DNA of 64,000 bases from Rhizobiaceae bacterium (GTDB lineage: Bacteria; Pseudomonadota; Alphaproteobacteria; Rhizobiales; Rhizobiaceae): the NCBI GenBank assembly GCA_019635775.1, contig JAHBYU010000007.1:1-64000 (forward strand), in the 5' to 3' direction. How positions within the stretch are numbered: position 1 is the stretch's first letter; the number at the start of each line of letters is the position of its first letter. The notes below the pieces were generated by a model. The model saw only the letters and a list, made by a program, of their open reading frames with translations. It searched no databases and was not told where the DNA came from. Position numbers and translations under genes: made by a program. Shown here one piece after another: positions 25,858 to 34,509 of the stretch.

Positions 25858-26703
25858 TCAGGAACCCTTGCCGTAAACAATGAGTTCAGATGCTTCTTTC
25901 ACCTTTGTGGGTGACAGGGCATCCCGCCAATCCTCGCGTACGACTACGCCCTTTGCAAAGCGCATCAACCGCAGGGCAGCGTCAGACGGAACTTTGGGCG
26001 AATAGCCGAACCACATGGCGATCTCGACGTTGAGGTGGCCGATAAGAAAGTCGAGAGCGGCCTGTCGCGGAATGCCGTACTTCTTCTCGCACTCCTCGAC
26101 AGCCTCCACCATGGTGTCGACGAAAGGCATCGCGACCATCTCTGACAATCCCGGTTCGAGTATCGCGAGCTGCTCCACTGTCACCCGGTAGCAGTTGATG
26201 ACTGGAGACCACATCGCCTTGCAGATATCCTCGCCCAGCTTGTAGTGCTCCTCGGGTCCCTGCATGAGCGCACAGACGATAGACTGTTTGGCGATACCGC
26301 CATGATAGTCGCGTCGCGCCTCCCAGGCTGTCTCGTCGTTGAAGAGCGGCGGATGGCAGGGGTGGCCCACGAAATAGGTGAGATCGGGTCGATCCGTCGG
26401 CAAGTCGCCCGCATATGGGGCAGCAGCGTCCAGAATGAGAAGCATCGAACCTGATGCGAGCTTCGGTGAAAGGTCTGCAGCGACCTTGCCGATCACATTG
26501 TCGGGCAGCGCCAGCACAACGACGTTCGCACCCTTGACTCCCTCGTCGGTATCGACCGCCGGAATGTTTGCCTCCGCGAGCCGCTGCTTGCCTCCGTCAC
26601 CGATCTCGACAGCACGAACGTCGTAGCCGGCGTCGACAAGCTTCCTGGTGATGCGGAAGCCCATTTTTCCGCCAGCGCCCAGTATAGCAATGGATGTCGT
26701 CAT
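25858..26703 (-). CDS. ApnO-type oxidoisomerase paralogue (phosphogluconate-dehydrogenase-like)
   Basis: A 281-residue NAD(P)-dependent enzyme of the 6-phosphogluconate-dehydrogenase-like superfamily, with GAGGKMG at residues 8-14. It is closely similar to the protein at 33673-34500 (HPCHPPLFNDET, LMQGPEEHYKLGE, GHLNVEIA), which I take as the D-apionate oxidoisomerase ApnO. ATG 26701-26703 follows a GGGAGGA site. It is sandwiched between the RuBisCO-like protein (22 bp upstream) and the TIM-barrel gene. Either it is a second ApnO for an epimeric or related branched acid, or it is the main one. Only assay or phylogeny can tell the two apart. Confidence 0.85.
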   Translation of the reverse strand: MTTSIAILGAGGKMGFRITRKLVDAGYDVRAVEIGDGGKQRLAEANIPAVDTDEGVKGANVVVLALPDNVIGKVAADLSPKLASGSMLLILDAAAPYAGDLPTDRPDLTYFVGHPCHPPLFNDETAWEARRDYHGGIAKQSIVCALMQGPEEHYKLGEDICKAMWSPVINCYRVTVEQLAILEPGLSEMVAMPFVDTMVEAVEECEKKYGIPRQAALDFLIGHLNVEIAMWFGYSPKVPSDAALRLMRFAKGVVVREDWRDALSPTKVKEASELIVYGKGS

Positions 26704-26725
26704 GATCTTCCTCCCTGCAAGGGTT

Positions 26726-27991
26726 TCAAGCAAAACTGTCCAGCGCAGCGGCAAGCGCCGGATGAGCGCGGGCGTATTCGGTCGCAGGAATGCCCTCTCT
26801 TGCCGCCTGCCATGCCTCGTGAATCGAACGAACGCCGGCCTCGACGCCATGAGGATGTCCGATGATGCCGCCGCCACAACAGTAGATCAGGTCCGTGGTA
26901 CCCAACCGCCTGTAAGTCTCCTCCGCCTGTACCGCCGATTGGGCCGAGGAGAAGACCGGCATGACGGTGTCCGGTCGGTCTTCCCGCGCGAACATTGGGG
27001 TGAGGCACTCCTGCGCGGAGGCGATCACGCTGTCGTCTGGCTCACAGAACTTGTTACGCAGCCCATTGACGTGGAGATGATCCACCCCCGCAAGACGCCA
27101 GAACTTCTGATAGGCCAGATAGCTCATCCCCAGGGCGGGGGAACGATCATAGAGACCCCAGCCTGCGCGGTGACCGTGCAGCGCGACGGATGAATGGCGG
27201 CGGATTTCGATGACGCCGGACAGGCCTGTCGAGTTCAGTACGAGCATCGCGCACGTGCCGCCCCGGCGCTCGATGACATCGAGTTGCCTGCGCATAGCAT
27301 CCATGTCGCCGGAAATGTTGACGGCGTACATTGCTTTCCTGCCAGTCCGATCCGCATGGCGATCGATGACTTTCATGACAGCCTCGAATCTTTCGGCGAA
27401 TGGCGAGTGGGGTGGATCGCCCATCAGTTCGTCATCCTTGAGGAAGTCGAGTCCAGCGCCGATCATCATGTCGGCAAGTTCTGCCGTCGCCTCTGGTGTC
27501 AGGCCGACGCTCGGCTTGAAAATCGTGCCGACGATCGGGCGATCGTAGACACCGGTCAGCTTGCGCGTGCCCGAGACTCCAAAGCCCGGGCCGGGATAGG
27601 CATCAGCAAAACTATCCGGGAACTCAAGCGTGAGCAGCTTCAGGGCAGAGAAGTGATGCAGTTCGAACAGATTGCCAAGAACGGTGGACCACACCGAGGC
27701 GAGGATAGTTCCGGTATTCTCCACGCTCCAGGAGATCGTGACCTTGGCTTGGCGGGGACGCTGCGACGCTCCGGTTTTAGGACCGCGCGAATGAGGCAGG
27801 CTTGGGTATTGGGTGTCGCCAATGATGTCGATGCTTTCAACCCTGGCTCCGAACCTAGCCAGTAGTTCCGCTGTTTCGCCGGGCATGGCGCGGAACGTTC
27901 CGCTCGACTGCTCGCCGGCCATGGCGGCCGCAGCCTGATCCACCGGATACGCTGTTTCGATCAGGTAGGTCGCAAAGATTCGATTGGACAA
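26726..27991 (-). CDS. RuBisCO-like protein (form IV), probable 3-oxo-isoapionate-4-phosphate-cleaving enzyme
   Basis: A RuBisCO-like protein of about 421 residues. The large-subunit active-site framework remains: K159 in FKPSVGL (K175 in RuBisCO), and the carbamate lysine and metal ligands K185, D187 and E188 in DFLKDDEL; also HGHRAGWG, HVNGLRNKF and CCGGGIIGHPHG. Known RLPs of the D-apiose pathways either decarboxylate 3-oxo-isoapionate-4-phosphate or split it by transcarboxylation/hydrolysis; the neighbours here (kinase, ApnO, ApnL, ApsD) match that setting. I choose TTG 27989-27991, which gives the family start (SNRIFATYLIETA); a GTG at 28030 is the alternative, and neither has a strong ribosome site. 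A GntR-type operator lies upstream at 28041-28054. Confidence 0.88.
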   Translation of the reverse strand: MSNRIFATYLIETAYPVDQAAAAMAGEQSSGTFRAMPGETAELLARFGARVESIDIIGDTQYPSLPHSRGPKTGASQRPRQAKVTISWSVENTGTILASVWSTVLGNLFELHHFSALKLLTLEFPDSFADAYPGPGFGVSGTRKLTGVYDRPIVGTIFKPSVGLTPEATAELADMMIGAGLDFLKDDELMGDPPHSPFAERFEAVMKVIDRHADRTGRKAMYAVNISGDMDAMRRQLDVIERRGGTCAMLVLNSTGLSGVIEIRRHSSVALHGHRAGWGLYDRSPALGMSYLAYQKFWRLAGVDHLHVNGLRNKFCEPDDSVIASAQECLTPMFAREDRPDTVMPVFSSAQSAVQAEETYRRLGTTDLIYCCGGGIIGHPHGVEAGVRSIHEAWQAAREGIPATEYARAHPALAAALDSFA

Positions 27992-28040
27992 TGTGGCACC
28001 GGAACAGATTGAGTTCCGGCGAAGTAGCACATCAAAGTGT

Positions 28041-28054
28041 TTATGTCATCATAT
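28041..28054 (-). promoter_or_regulatory. Probable GntR operator upstream of the RuBisCO-like gene
   Basis: On the minus strand ATATGATGACATAA. The same word with one change (ATATGATCACATAA) is at 28899-28912 upstream of the ABC-transport operon, on the other side of the GntR gene. It sits in the 79-bp gap between the GntR stop and the chosen RLP start, implying a separate RLP promoter under the same regulator. Confidence 0.6.
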
Positions 28055-28070
28055 CAGTTTATGCTACTCG

Positions 28071-28796
28071 CTAAGAAGTCGCATTTGACTTTGAATCGTC
28101 ACCGAGCACTTCGTACAGTTTGTTGGCGCGCGCTATGTGGTCTGCCATAAGAGAACTGGCCGCGGTGCCGTCGCCTGCCGCGATGGCCTTGTAGATCTTC
28201 TCATGCTCCTCGATCGTCAACCGCTCGGCACCGCGAACGGAAACGAACTCCCGCTTGAAGCGCGAAAGCCAGTCGAGCATTCCGCGCGTCACTGCGGCAA
28301 TGAGCGAATTTCCGCTCATGCTCGCGATCTGGGCGTGGAATGCCATGTCGGCGGCGAGGAACCTCGCATGGTCTCCGCGAGCATCCTTCAGGTCGCGGAT
28401 AAGGGCCGCGAGATGCTCCAGGTCTCGTGCCGAGGCGTTGCGGGTCGCGATGCGAACAAGCGCTGTTTCAAGCCATAGGCGGGCCTCTTTCAACTCGTCA
28501 AGGCCGCGCGGGCTGGTCGCCAGAAGCATGATCATTGCAGCAGAAATCTGATCAACCAGAACTTCCGGTGTCGGATTTATGACCCTTGCTCTCTCTCCAT
28601 GGGAGATTCGGATCAAGCCCATTTGCTGCAGGGAAAGCATTGCCTCGCGTATCGAGGGGCGGCCCACGCCGATCATCGTCATCAATTCGCGTTCAGACGG
28701 CAACTGCGAACCGGGCGGAAACTCGGAAGTCGAGATCGCGGAGATCAGCCGATCGAGCACTTCTTGGTAGAGCTTCTTCTTGTGGATGGGCTCCAT
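28071..28796 (-). CDS. GntR/FadR-family regulator (NanR-like)
   Basis: A 241-residue regulator with an N-terminal winged helix (about 8-75; PPGSQLPSERELMTMIGVGRPSIREAMLSL and NGERARV-like HGERARV) and an FCD effector domain (about 95-230, with metal-ligand-type residues in FLAADMAFHAQIA and DHIARAN). The sequence resembles NanR more than FadR. It lies between the RLP operon (same strand, downstream) and the divergent SBP operon, and matching operator words occur on both sides, so it likely coordinates both halves of the D-apiose/apionate regulon. The effector is probably a pathway intermediate. Confidence 0.9.
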   Translation of the reverse strand: MEPIHKKKLYQEVLDRLISAISTSEFPPGSQLPSERELMTMIGVGRPSIREAMLSLQQMGLIRISHGERARVINPTPEVLVDQISAAMIMLLATSPRGLDELKEARLWLETALVRIATRNASARDLEHLAALIRDLKDARGDHARFLAADMAFHAQIASMSGNSLIAAVTRGMLDWLSRFKREFVSVRGAERLTIEEHEKIYKAIAAGDGTAASSLMADHIARANKLYEVLGDDSKSNATS

Positions 28797-28888
28797 GGGG
28801 AATGCGCCTCGCCGTTTCGATCCGCCCTTCTAGGGCGTGTTCATGCCGGAGACAATCATCCTCCAAAGGGCATCGATCCGCAATCGTT

Positions 28889-28913
28889 GACATAACATAT
28901 ATGATCACATAAC
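28889..28913 (+). promoter_or_regulatory. Probable GntR operator upstream of the apiose-type ABC operon
   Basis: GACATAAC (28889-28896) and CACATAAC (28906-28913) are direct repeats 17 bp apart; the second is part of ATATGATCACATAA (28899-28912), the word repeated before the RLP gene. A TTGACA box lies at 28887-28892, so binding would overlap the promoter of the 28999 operon. Confidence 0.55.
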
Positions 28914-28998
28914 GTCTTGTTGGCTGCCAAAGTCGCGGCCACTGCTGTAACGCGACCGCATCGGGCGGCGCGGGATAACAAAGGGGAGGATTTCGGAC

Positions 28999-30006
28999 AT
29001 GGCGCTAAACAGGCGTGATTTTACCGTAGGCGCCCTTACGGGGCTTGCCGCTTTGAGCGGGATGACCGTTGCGGTGCGTGCGCAGGGCAGCAAGACAATA
29101 GCAGTGCTGTTCGACGGTCTCTATTCCGAGTTCTGGGTGGCCGGGATTCAGATCATACGTGAGGACCTGAAGAAGCGCGGTTTCGAGATCATGGAGGCGA
29201 TTTCGGATCAGGACGACAACAAGCAGTTCGAGCAGGTACGCGCGGCAATCGCCCGCAAGGTCGACGGCATCATCATCGTGCAAACCGACTCGAATGCAGT
29301 TATCCCGGCGATCCGTGCAGCCAACGAAGCGGACATTCCGATGGTTCACTTCAATCGTCCTCCCGCTCCCTCGGATGCATTCTCGGTCGCGATCCAGGCC
29401 GACAACCAGAAGATTTCGCGCGATGCGGTGACCTACTCCTGCGAAGTAGCCAAGGCGTCTGGCAAAAAGCACAAGGCTGCGATCCTCATAGGCGACCTCG
29501 GCGATCCGAATGCGATCCAGCGCCGCGACGGATTCCAGGAAGCGGTGGATCAATATCCCGACGTGATCGAGGTTGTGGCCAAGATACCGACCGAATGGAA
29601 CGCCGACACGGCCTTCGCGGGCTTGACGAACGCCCTGCAGGCAAATCCCGACATATCCTTCCTGTTCACGTCATCGGACTTTCTCATTCCGCAGATTCAG
29701 CAGGCCCTGAAAACAGCCGACAAGTGGCATCCTGTTGGGAACGAGAACCATGTCATCTTCACCGGGTTCGACGGATTCCCGGATGCCTACGCGTTGATGA
29801 AAGACGGCTACATGGACGCCTGCGGTGTTCAGAACCTCTTCTACGAGACCGAACTGGCCATCCAGGCAATTCTCGATCTGCAGGAAGGCAAGAAGGTCGA
29901 CAAGCTCCTTCTCGATCCGGGCTTTGCAATCACGCAGCAGAACATCGAAGAGAAGAAGGAAGAAATGTGGGGTTATGTCCTCTGGAAGGAAAAGAACCCC
30001 GGTTGA
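28999..30006 (+). CDS. Ribose-type ABC transporter substrate-binding protein with Tat-like signal
   Basis: A 335-residue periplasmic sugar-binding protein (type 1 fold). The N-terminus NRRDFTVGALTGLAALSGM is a twin-arginine-type signal, unusual for this family, with cleavage near VRAQGS. It heads the operon of transporter and pathway genes under the NanR-like regulator. In the published D-apiose work, binding proteins of this kind bound D-apiose; the full set of pathway genes downstream makes D-apiose or a related branched sugar/acid the best guess. An 11-bp-stem hairpin (30042-30070) follows the gene. Confidence 0.9.
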   Translation: MALNRRDFTVGALTGLAALSGMTVAVRAQGSKTIAVLFDGLYSEFWVAGIQIIREDLKKRGFEIMEAISDQDDNKQFEQVRAAIARKVDGIIIVQTDSNAVIPAIRAANEADIPMVHFNRPPAPSDAFSVAIQADNQKISRDAVTYSCEVAKASGKKHKAAILIGDLGDPNAIQRRDGFQEAVDQYPDVIEVVAKIPTEWNADTAFAGLTNALQANPDISFLFTSSDFLIPQIQQALKTADKWHPVGNENHVIFTGFDGFPDAYALMKDGYMDACGVQNLFYETELAIQAILDLQEGKKVDKLLLDPGFAITQQNIEEKKEEMWGYVLWKEKNPG

Positions 30007-30041
30007 GATAACTCGCCTTAAGGTCCTCCCGGACTAGGCCC

Positions 30042-30070
30042 AGACCGCCCGGCGTCAGTCCGGGCGGTCT
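30042..30070 (+). terminator. Intercistronic hairpin after the first apiose-type binding-protein gene
   Basis: AGACCGCCCGG (30042-30052) and CCGGGCGGTCT (30060-30070) form a perfect 11-bp stem with a 7-nt loop. Since the permease gene follows in the same direction at 30110, it probably acts in mRNA stability or partial termination. Confidence 0.65.
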
Positions 30071-30109
30071 CCATCGGTTCCAAGAACAACCACACCGAGC
30101 GACCTGAAG

Positions 30110-31147
30110 ATGACAGCAGTGCCGCCCGCTCATATTGCACAATCGGCAATTCCCCGTTCCGGAATGGGCAGGCTGCTGAAGCTTGTATTGTCGGAATATT
30201 TCATCCTGGTTCTATGCCTGCTCTATGTCGCGGGCATCTATCCCTTCGTACCAGAAATCCTGACCTGGGGCGTCTGGTCGAACATCCTCGGTGACATGAT
30301 GCCCTTGCTGGTCGTGGCGATAGGGCAGACCTTTGTCCTGATCGTCGCCGGCATCGACCTGTCAATCACGGCGATCATCTCGATGGCCGCGGTGGTTGGC
30401 GCCTCGGTCATGACGGGCACCGGTGGGTATCTTTCCGGTAGCGCAGCGGCGGTTCCGATTGCCATTCTCGTCATGCTTCTGGTTGGGGTCGGCATAGGCT
30501 TTATCAACGGCATGTCCATCGTCTGGCTCAACATGCCGTCGTTCATTGTGACATTGGCGACCCGCATGTTCTTCGCGGGAGCTGCAATCTGGTTCGTGAC
30601 ATTCCACTCGACATCGTCATCCATCGCCGACCTCCCGCGCTCGTTCTCGAATTTTTCCACGGGTAGTTTTTCAGGCATCCCCTACACGGTACTCGTCGTG
30701 GGCATGATCGCAGTAGTCGCCCATGTGTTTCTTTCCCGTACACGATACGGCCGCTGGATTTATGCTGTTGGGGCAAACCCGAAGGCGGCCCGAGTATCCG
30801 GCATACCTGTCGAGCGTACCATCATGATGGCATTTCTCATCAGCGGCGCGTGCGCGTCGGTGGCTGCGATGATTTATGCAGCGCGCATGCAGACCGGTTC
30901 CCCAATTGCCGGTGAGAACATCCTGCTCGACGTGATAGGCGCGGTCGTGATTGGCGGAACCAGCCTGTTCGGCGGCAAGGGCAAGATTATCTGGACCGTA
31001 TTTGGCGTTCTGTTTCTCGTCATCCTGGATACTTCGATGAAGCTTCTCGGTGCCTCGCTGTTTGCAATCTATATCATCAAGGGCAGTGTTATCCTGCTTG
31101 CCGCCATGATGGACACGTTGCGCAACCGCATCCTGGCGGAGCGCTGA
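30110..31147 (+). CDS. Ribose-type ABC transporter permease (1 of 2)
   Basis: A 345-residue RbsC-family permease with about 8-10 helices: FVLIVAGIDLSITAIISMAAVVG, LNMPSFIVTLATRMFFAG, YAVGANPKAARVSGIPVERT and a C-terminal block VIGGTSLFGGKGKI. It lies between the binding protein and the ATPase gene (start 2 bp after its stop). A second permease follows the ATPase, so the importer likely has a heterodimeric membrane part. Confidence 0.92.
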   Translation: MTAVPPAHIAQSAIPRSGMGRLLKLVLSEYFILVLCLLYVAGIYPFVPEILTWGVWSNILGDMMPLLVVAIGQTFVLIVAGIDLSITAIISMAAVVGASVMTGTGGYLSGSAAAVPIAILVMLLVGVGIGFINGMSIVWLNMPSFIVTLATRMFFAGAAIWFVTFHSTSSSIADLPRSFSNFSTGSFSGIPYTVLVVGMIAVVAHVFLSRTRYGRWIYAVGANPKAARVSGIPVERTIMMAFLISGACASVAAMIYAARMQTGSPIAGENILLDVIGAVVIGGTSLFGGKGKIIWTVFGVLFLVILDTSMKLLGASLFAIYIIKGSVILLAAMMDTLRNRILAER

Positions 31148-31148
31148 A

Positions 31149-32678
31149 GTGACCGGCGCGAGCACTCCATTTCTAAGAGTCGAAGGGGTCCGCAAGAGTT
31201 TCTTCGGCGTCACCGTGCTGCATGACGTCTCTTTCGCCGTGGAAGCAGGCAAGGCGCTCGGTCTCGTAGGGGAGAATGGATCGGGCAAATCGACCAGCAT
31301 GAATATCCTTGGTGGCGTGATCCAGCCGGAAGCAGGCTCCATGTTCCTCGGGGGCGAGGCCTATGCGCCGGCCGACCCGAAACAAGCGGCCGCGGCAGGC
31401 GTAGCCTTCATTCACCAGGAACTGAACCTTTTCCACAATCTGACGGTCGAGGAAAACCTCTTCGTGGACGCTTTTCCGCGGCGCGGCGTGTTGCCTCTGA
31501 TAGACCGCCGCGCAATCCGCGCCTCGACGGAGGAGGTGCTTGCAGAGGTTGACCTGCAGGTGAAGCCATCCACTCTGGTTGCGAAGCTGAGCCAAGGCGA
31601 AAGGCAACTCGTCGAAATTGCAAAGGCCGTGTCGCGAAACGCCAGACTCATCATTTTCGATGAGCCGACCACGTCGCTCACCCGGCCTGAGGTCGAGCGT
31701 CTTTTCGCGATCATCGAAAGACTGAAACAACGCGGGATTGCGATCATCTATATCAGCCATGCGCTGGAGGATGTAATCTCGGTTTGCGAGACGATCACAG
31801 TGCTTCGCGACGGGCACCTTGCGGGCACTGCACCAAAAGACGACCTGACGCTGCAGCAGATCATCGCCATGATGGTGGGACGATCGATCGACACGATCTA
31901 CCCGCAACGGCTGCGAAGCGGCGGCGGTGATAGGATCTTCTCAGTGTCAGGTCTGTCTCAGCCAGGCGTCGCCGAGAACGTGTCGTTCGATATACGCCAA
32001 GGTGAGATTGTCGGACTCTCCGGGCTGATGGGGTCAGGCAGATCCGAACTGGCGCGCATGATTTTCGGTCTGGATCCGTTCCGCAGGGGCGTCATAACAA
32101 TCAACGGCAAGCCCCTGAATGATCCTACGCCGCGGAGCGCGATGGATGCGGGAATTGCATTCCTGACCGAAGACCGTCGAGGCGAGGGGCTTCTGATGGA
32201 TTTCACTGTCTCCGAGAACACTGTGCTGGCCTCGCTGCGAAGCGTTGCGGGCGCCCTCGGCATACTCGACAAGCGCGCCATCTCACGCGTCTCGCTGGAC
32301 ATGGCATCCGCAATGCGGCTTTCGACTGACAGGGTTGACGATACGCAGGTAAAGCACCTTTCGGGGGGCAATCAGCAGAAGGTGGTCATCGGCAAGTGGC
32401 TTCGCAGGCAGCCGGTCCTCTTTATCCTGGACGAACCCACGCGAGGCATCGACGTCGGGGCAAAGCAGGAGGTCTATCGCATCATCAACGGCCTTGTCGA
32501 ACGAGGCAGCGCCGTTCTGCTCATATCGTCGGAGATAGAAGAACTGATGGGTCTTTCCGACCGCATTCTGGCTCTCTCGCGAGGCGAAATGGTGGGATCG
32601 TTCGACAGCAAGCCGTTTGACCGGGAGGCGATCATGGCGGCCGCGGCGGGCGTCGGCAAGCTGGAGGCGGCGGAATGA
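31149..32678 (+). CDS. Ribose-type ABC transporter ATPase (two NBDs)
   Basis: A 509-residue double NBD protein. NBD1: Walker A GENGSGKST, signature LSQGERQLVEIAK, Walker B IIFDEPTTS. NBD2: [39 protein letters not shown]. The GTG start at 31149 sits one base past the permease stop; no closer ATG exists. It overlaps the next permease by 4 bp (ATGA). Confidence 0.93.
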   Translation: MTGASTPFLRVEGVRKSFFGVTVLHDVSFAVEAGKALGLVGENGSGKSTSMNILGGVIQPEAGSMFLGGEAYAPADPKQAAAAGVAFIHQELNLFHNLTVEENLFVDAFPRRGVLPLIDRRAIRASTEEVLAEVDLQVKPSTLVAKLSQGERQLVEIAKAVSRNARLIIFDEPTTSLTRPEVERLFAIIERLKQRGIAIIYISHALEDVISVCETITVLRDGHLAGTAPKDDLTLQQIIAMMVGRSIDTIYPQRLRSGGGDRIFSVSGLSQPGVAENVSFDIRQGEIVGLSGLMGSGRSELARMIFGLDPFRRGVITINGKPLNDPTPRSAMDAGIAFLTEDRRGEGLLMDFTVSENTVLASLRSVAGALGILDKRAISRVSLDMASAMRLSTDRVDDTQVKHLSGGNQQKVVIGKWLRRQPVLFILDEPTRGIDVGAKQEVYRIINGLVERGSAVLLISSEIEELMGLSDRILALSRGEMVGSFDSKPFDREAIMAAAAGVGKLEAAE

Positions 32679-33655
32679 AGATTGGCAGTCGCGCGCTTCT
32701 GCTCATACTCCAGAACGCCCCCTACATACTTTTTGTCGTGTTGCTTGTCGTGTTCGGCCTGATGTCGGACCGCTTCTTCGCGATCGCCAATTTCCGCAAC
32801 ATCATCATCCAGGCCGCTCCCATCGCCATTCTGGCAATCGGCATGACCTTTGTCCTGCTGACCGCGCAGATCGATCTTTCGGTCGGGGGCATCATGTATC
32901 TCACCGCCACTGTGCTCGCGCTATACATGACCGGGGCCCCATGGCCTGTAGGTCTGGCCGCAGTCATCTTCATGGGTGGCTTCATAGGGGCGTTGAACGG
33001 CGTCGTGGTGACGCGATTGGGGGTCGCATCTTTCATCGTGACACTTGCAACACTTTTCATCCTGCGCGGAATCGCGATGTATCTGTCTAACACCCGTACA
33101 CTGATGTTCGGGGACGAGATTTTGACGTTGAACCGTGCGACGGTACTTGGCATCCCCTCGGCAATCTTCGCCTTCCTCGTGGTGTTCGCTGTTGCCTGGG
33201 TCATCCTGCACCAGACGCCGTTCGGCCGGCAGGTCTATGCGGTCGGCGGAGATCCGGAGGCTGCGCGCAAGGCCGGCCTTCCCGTTGCGCGCATCGTCTT
33301 CTTCTGCTTCGTGATCGCGGGAATCTGTGCCGGCGTCGGCGGGTTCGTGTCGATCACGCAGATCGGTGCCGTAGGGCCGAAATATGGAGACCAGATCGAA
33401 TTTTCCGCGATCGCGGCTGCAGTCCTCGGCGGGGTTTCCCTGTTTGGGGGAAGAGGCAGTGTGGCGGGTACGGTTTTCGGAGCCATCCTGATCAAGTCGG
33501 TCCAGAACGGGCTGAACATCATCAACGCAGACCCGTACATCTATCCCCTTGTCACCGCGGCAATCATCTTCCTCGCGGTGGCGATCGACGGATTGAGAAC
33601 ACGCATCATCGAGCGGCTGGAACGTCGGACAATTCGTCCGGTGTCGGTCGAATAG
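32675..33655 (+). CDS. Ribose-type ABC transporter permease (2 of 2)
   Basis: A 326-residue RbsC-family permease: [62 protein letters not shown]. It overlaps the ATPase gene by 4 bp and precedes the ApnO-type gene by 17 bp, so transport and catabolism are on one message. Confidence 0.92.
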   Translation: MKIGSRALLLILQNAPYILFVVLLVVFGLMSDRFFAIANFRNIIIQAAPIAILAIGMTFVLLTAQIDLSVGGIMYLTATVLALYMTGAPWPVGLAAVIFMGGFIGALNGVVVTRLGVASFIVTLATLFILRGIAMYLSNTRTLMFGDEILTLNRATVLGIPSAIFAFLVVFAVAWVILHQTPFGRQVYAVGGDPEAARKAGLPVARIVFFCFVIAGICAGVGGFVSITQIGAVGPKYGDQIEFSAIAAAVLGGVSLFGGRGSVAGTVFGAILIKSVQNGLNIINADPYIYPLVTAAIIFLAVAIDGLRTRIIERLERRTIRPVSVE

Positions 33656-33672
33656 CATCGGAGTTTCGGAAC

Positions 33673-34500
33673 ATGACCACGGTTGCGCTGATCGGCGCTG
33701 GCGGAAAGATGGGCTACCGGCTGGCCGGCAAGCTGAAGGAATCGCGCTTCACTCTGCGATGCGCCGAGGTGAGCGACGCCGGCAAGGCGCGGCTCAGCGA
33801 GGGGTTGCGCCTCGATACGATGGATATGAAAAGCGCCATATCGGGCGCCGAAATTGTGATACTCGCCGTTCCGGATACGGCAATCGGCAAGGTATCGAAT
33901 GCCATAGAGAAGGATCTGAAGCCCGGGACCATGCTGGTCATCCTCGATGTGGCAGCGCCCTTTGCCGGCCACCTGCCAAAGCGCGAAGACCTGACAATCT
34001 TCGTGACCCATCCCTGCCACCCACCCATATTCAACGATGAGACGGACCTGAATGCCAAACGCGACTTCTTTGGCGGAGTGGCGGCAAAGCAGCACATAGT
34101 CAGCGCGCTGATGCAGGGGCCGGAAGAGCACTATGAATTGGGTGAGGAAATCGCGACGATCATCTGGGCGCCGGTCATGCGTTCCCACCGCATCACCGTC
34201 GATCAGATGGCTATGTTGGAGCCCGGTCTTTCCGAAACGCTTTGCGCCAGCCTGCTGGTTGTGATGCGCGAGGCGATGGATGAGGTTGTTTCCCGCGGAG
34301 TGCCAAAGCAGGCCGCGCGCGACTTTCTGCTCGGTCACATGAATGTTCTCGGGGCCGTCATCTTCGAGGAAACACCGGGCGTGTTTTCAGATGCCTGCAA
34401 CAAGGCGATCGAGTTTGGAAAGCCGATGCTGATGCGCGATGACTGGAAGCGCATCTTCGATCCTCAGGAACTGGCCGACTCCATTCGTCGCATCACGTGA
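33673..34500 (+). CDS. apnO: D-apionate oxidoisomerase-type enzyme (ApnO)
   Basis: A 275-residue NAD(P)-binding enzyme with GAGGKMG at residues 8-14 and the blocks VTHPCHPPIFNDET, LMQGPEEHYELGE, LGHMNVLGAV. In characterised D-apiose pathways an enzyme of this kind oxidises D-apionate while moving a hydroxymethyl group, giving 3-oxo-isoapionate. It sits directly before ApsD-, ApnL- and OiaK-type genes (9 bp to the next), exactly the set expected for that route. A close paralogue is encoded at 25858-26703. Assignment relies on context plus family recognition. Confidence 0.82.
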   Translation: MTTVALIGAGGKMGYRLAGKLKESRFTLRCAEVSDAGKARLSEGLRLDTMDMKSAISGAEIVILAVPDTAIGKVSNAIEKDLKPGTMLVILDVAAPFAGHLPKREDLTIFVTHPCHPPIFNDETDLNAKRDFFGGVAAKQHIVSALMQGPEEHYELGEEIATIIWAPVMRSHRITVDQMAMLEPGLSETLCASLLVVMREAMDEVVSRGVPKQAARDFLLGHMNVLGAVIFEETPGVFSDACNKAIEFGKPMLMRDDWKRIFDPQELADSIRRIT

Positions 34501-34509
34501 GGGCCCACC

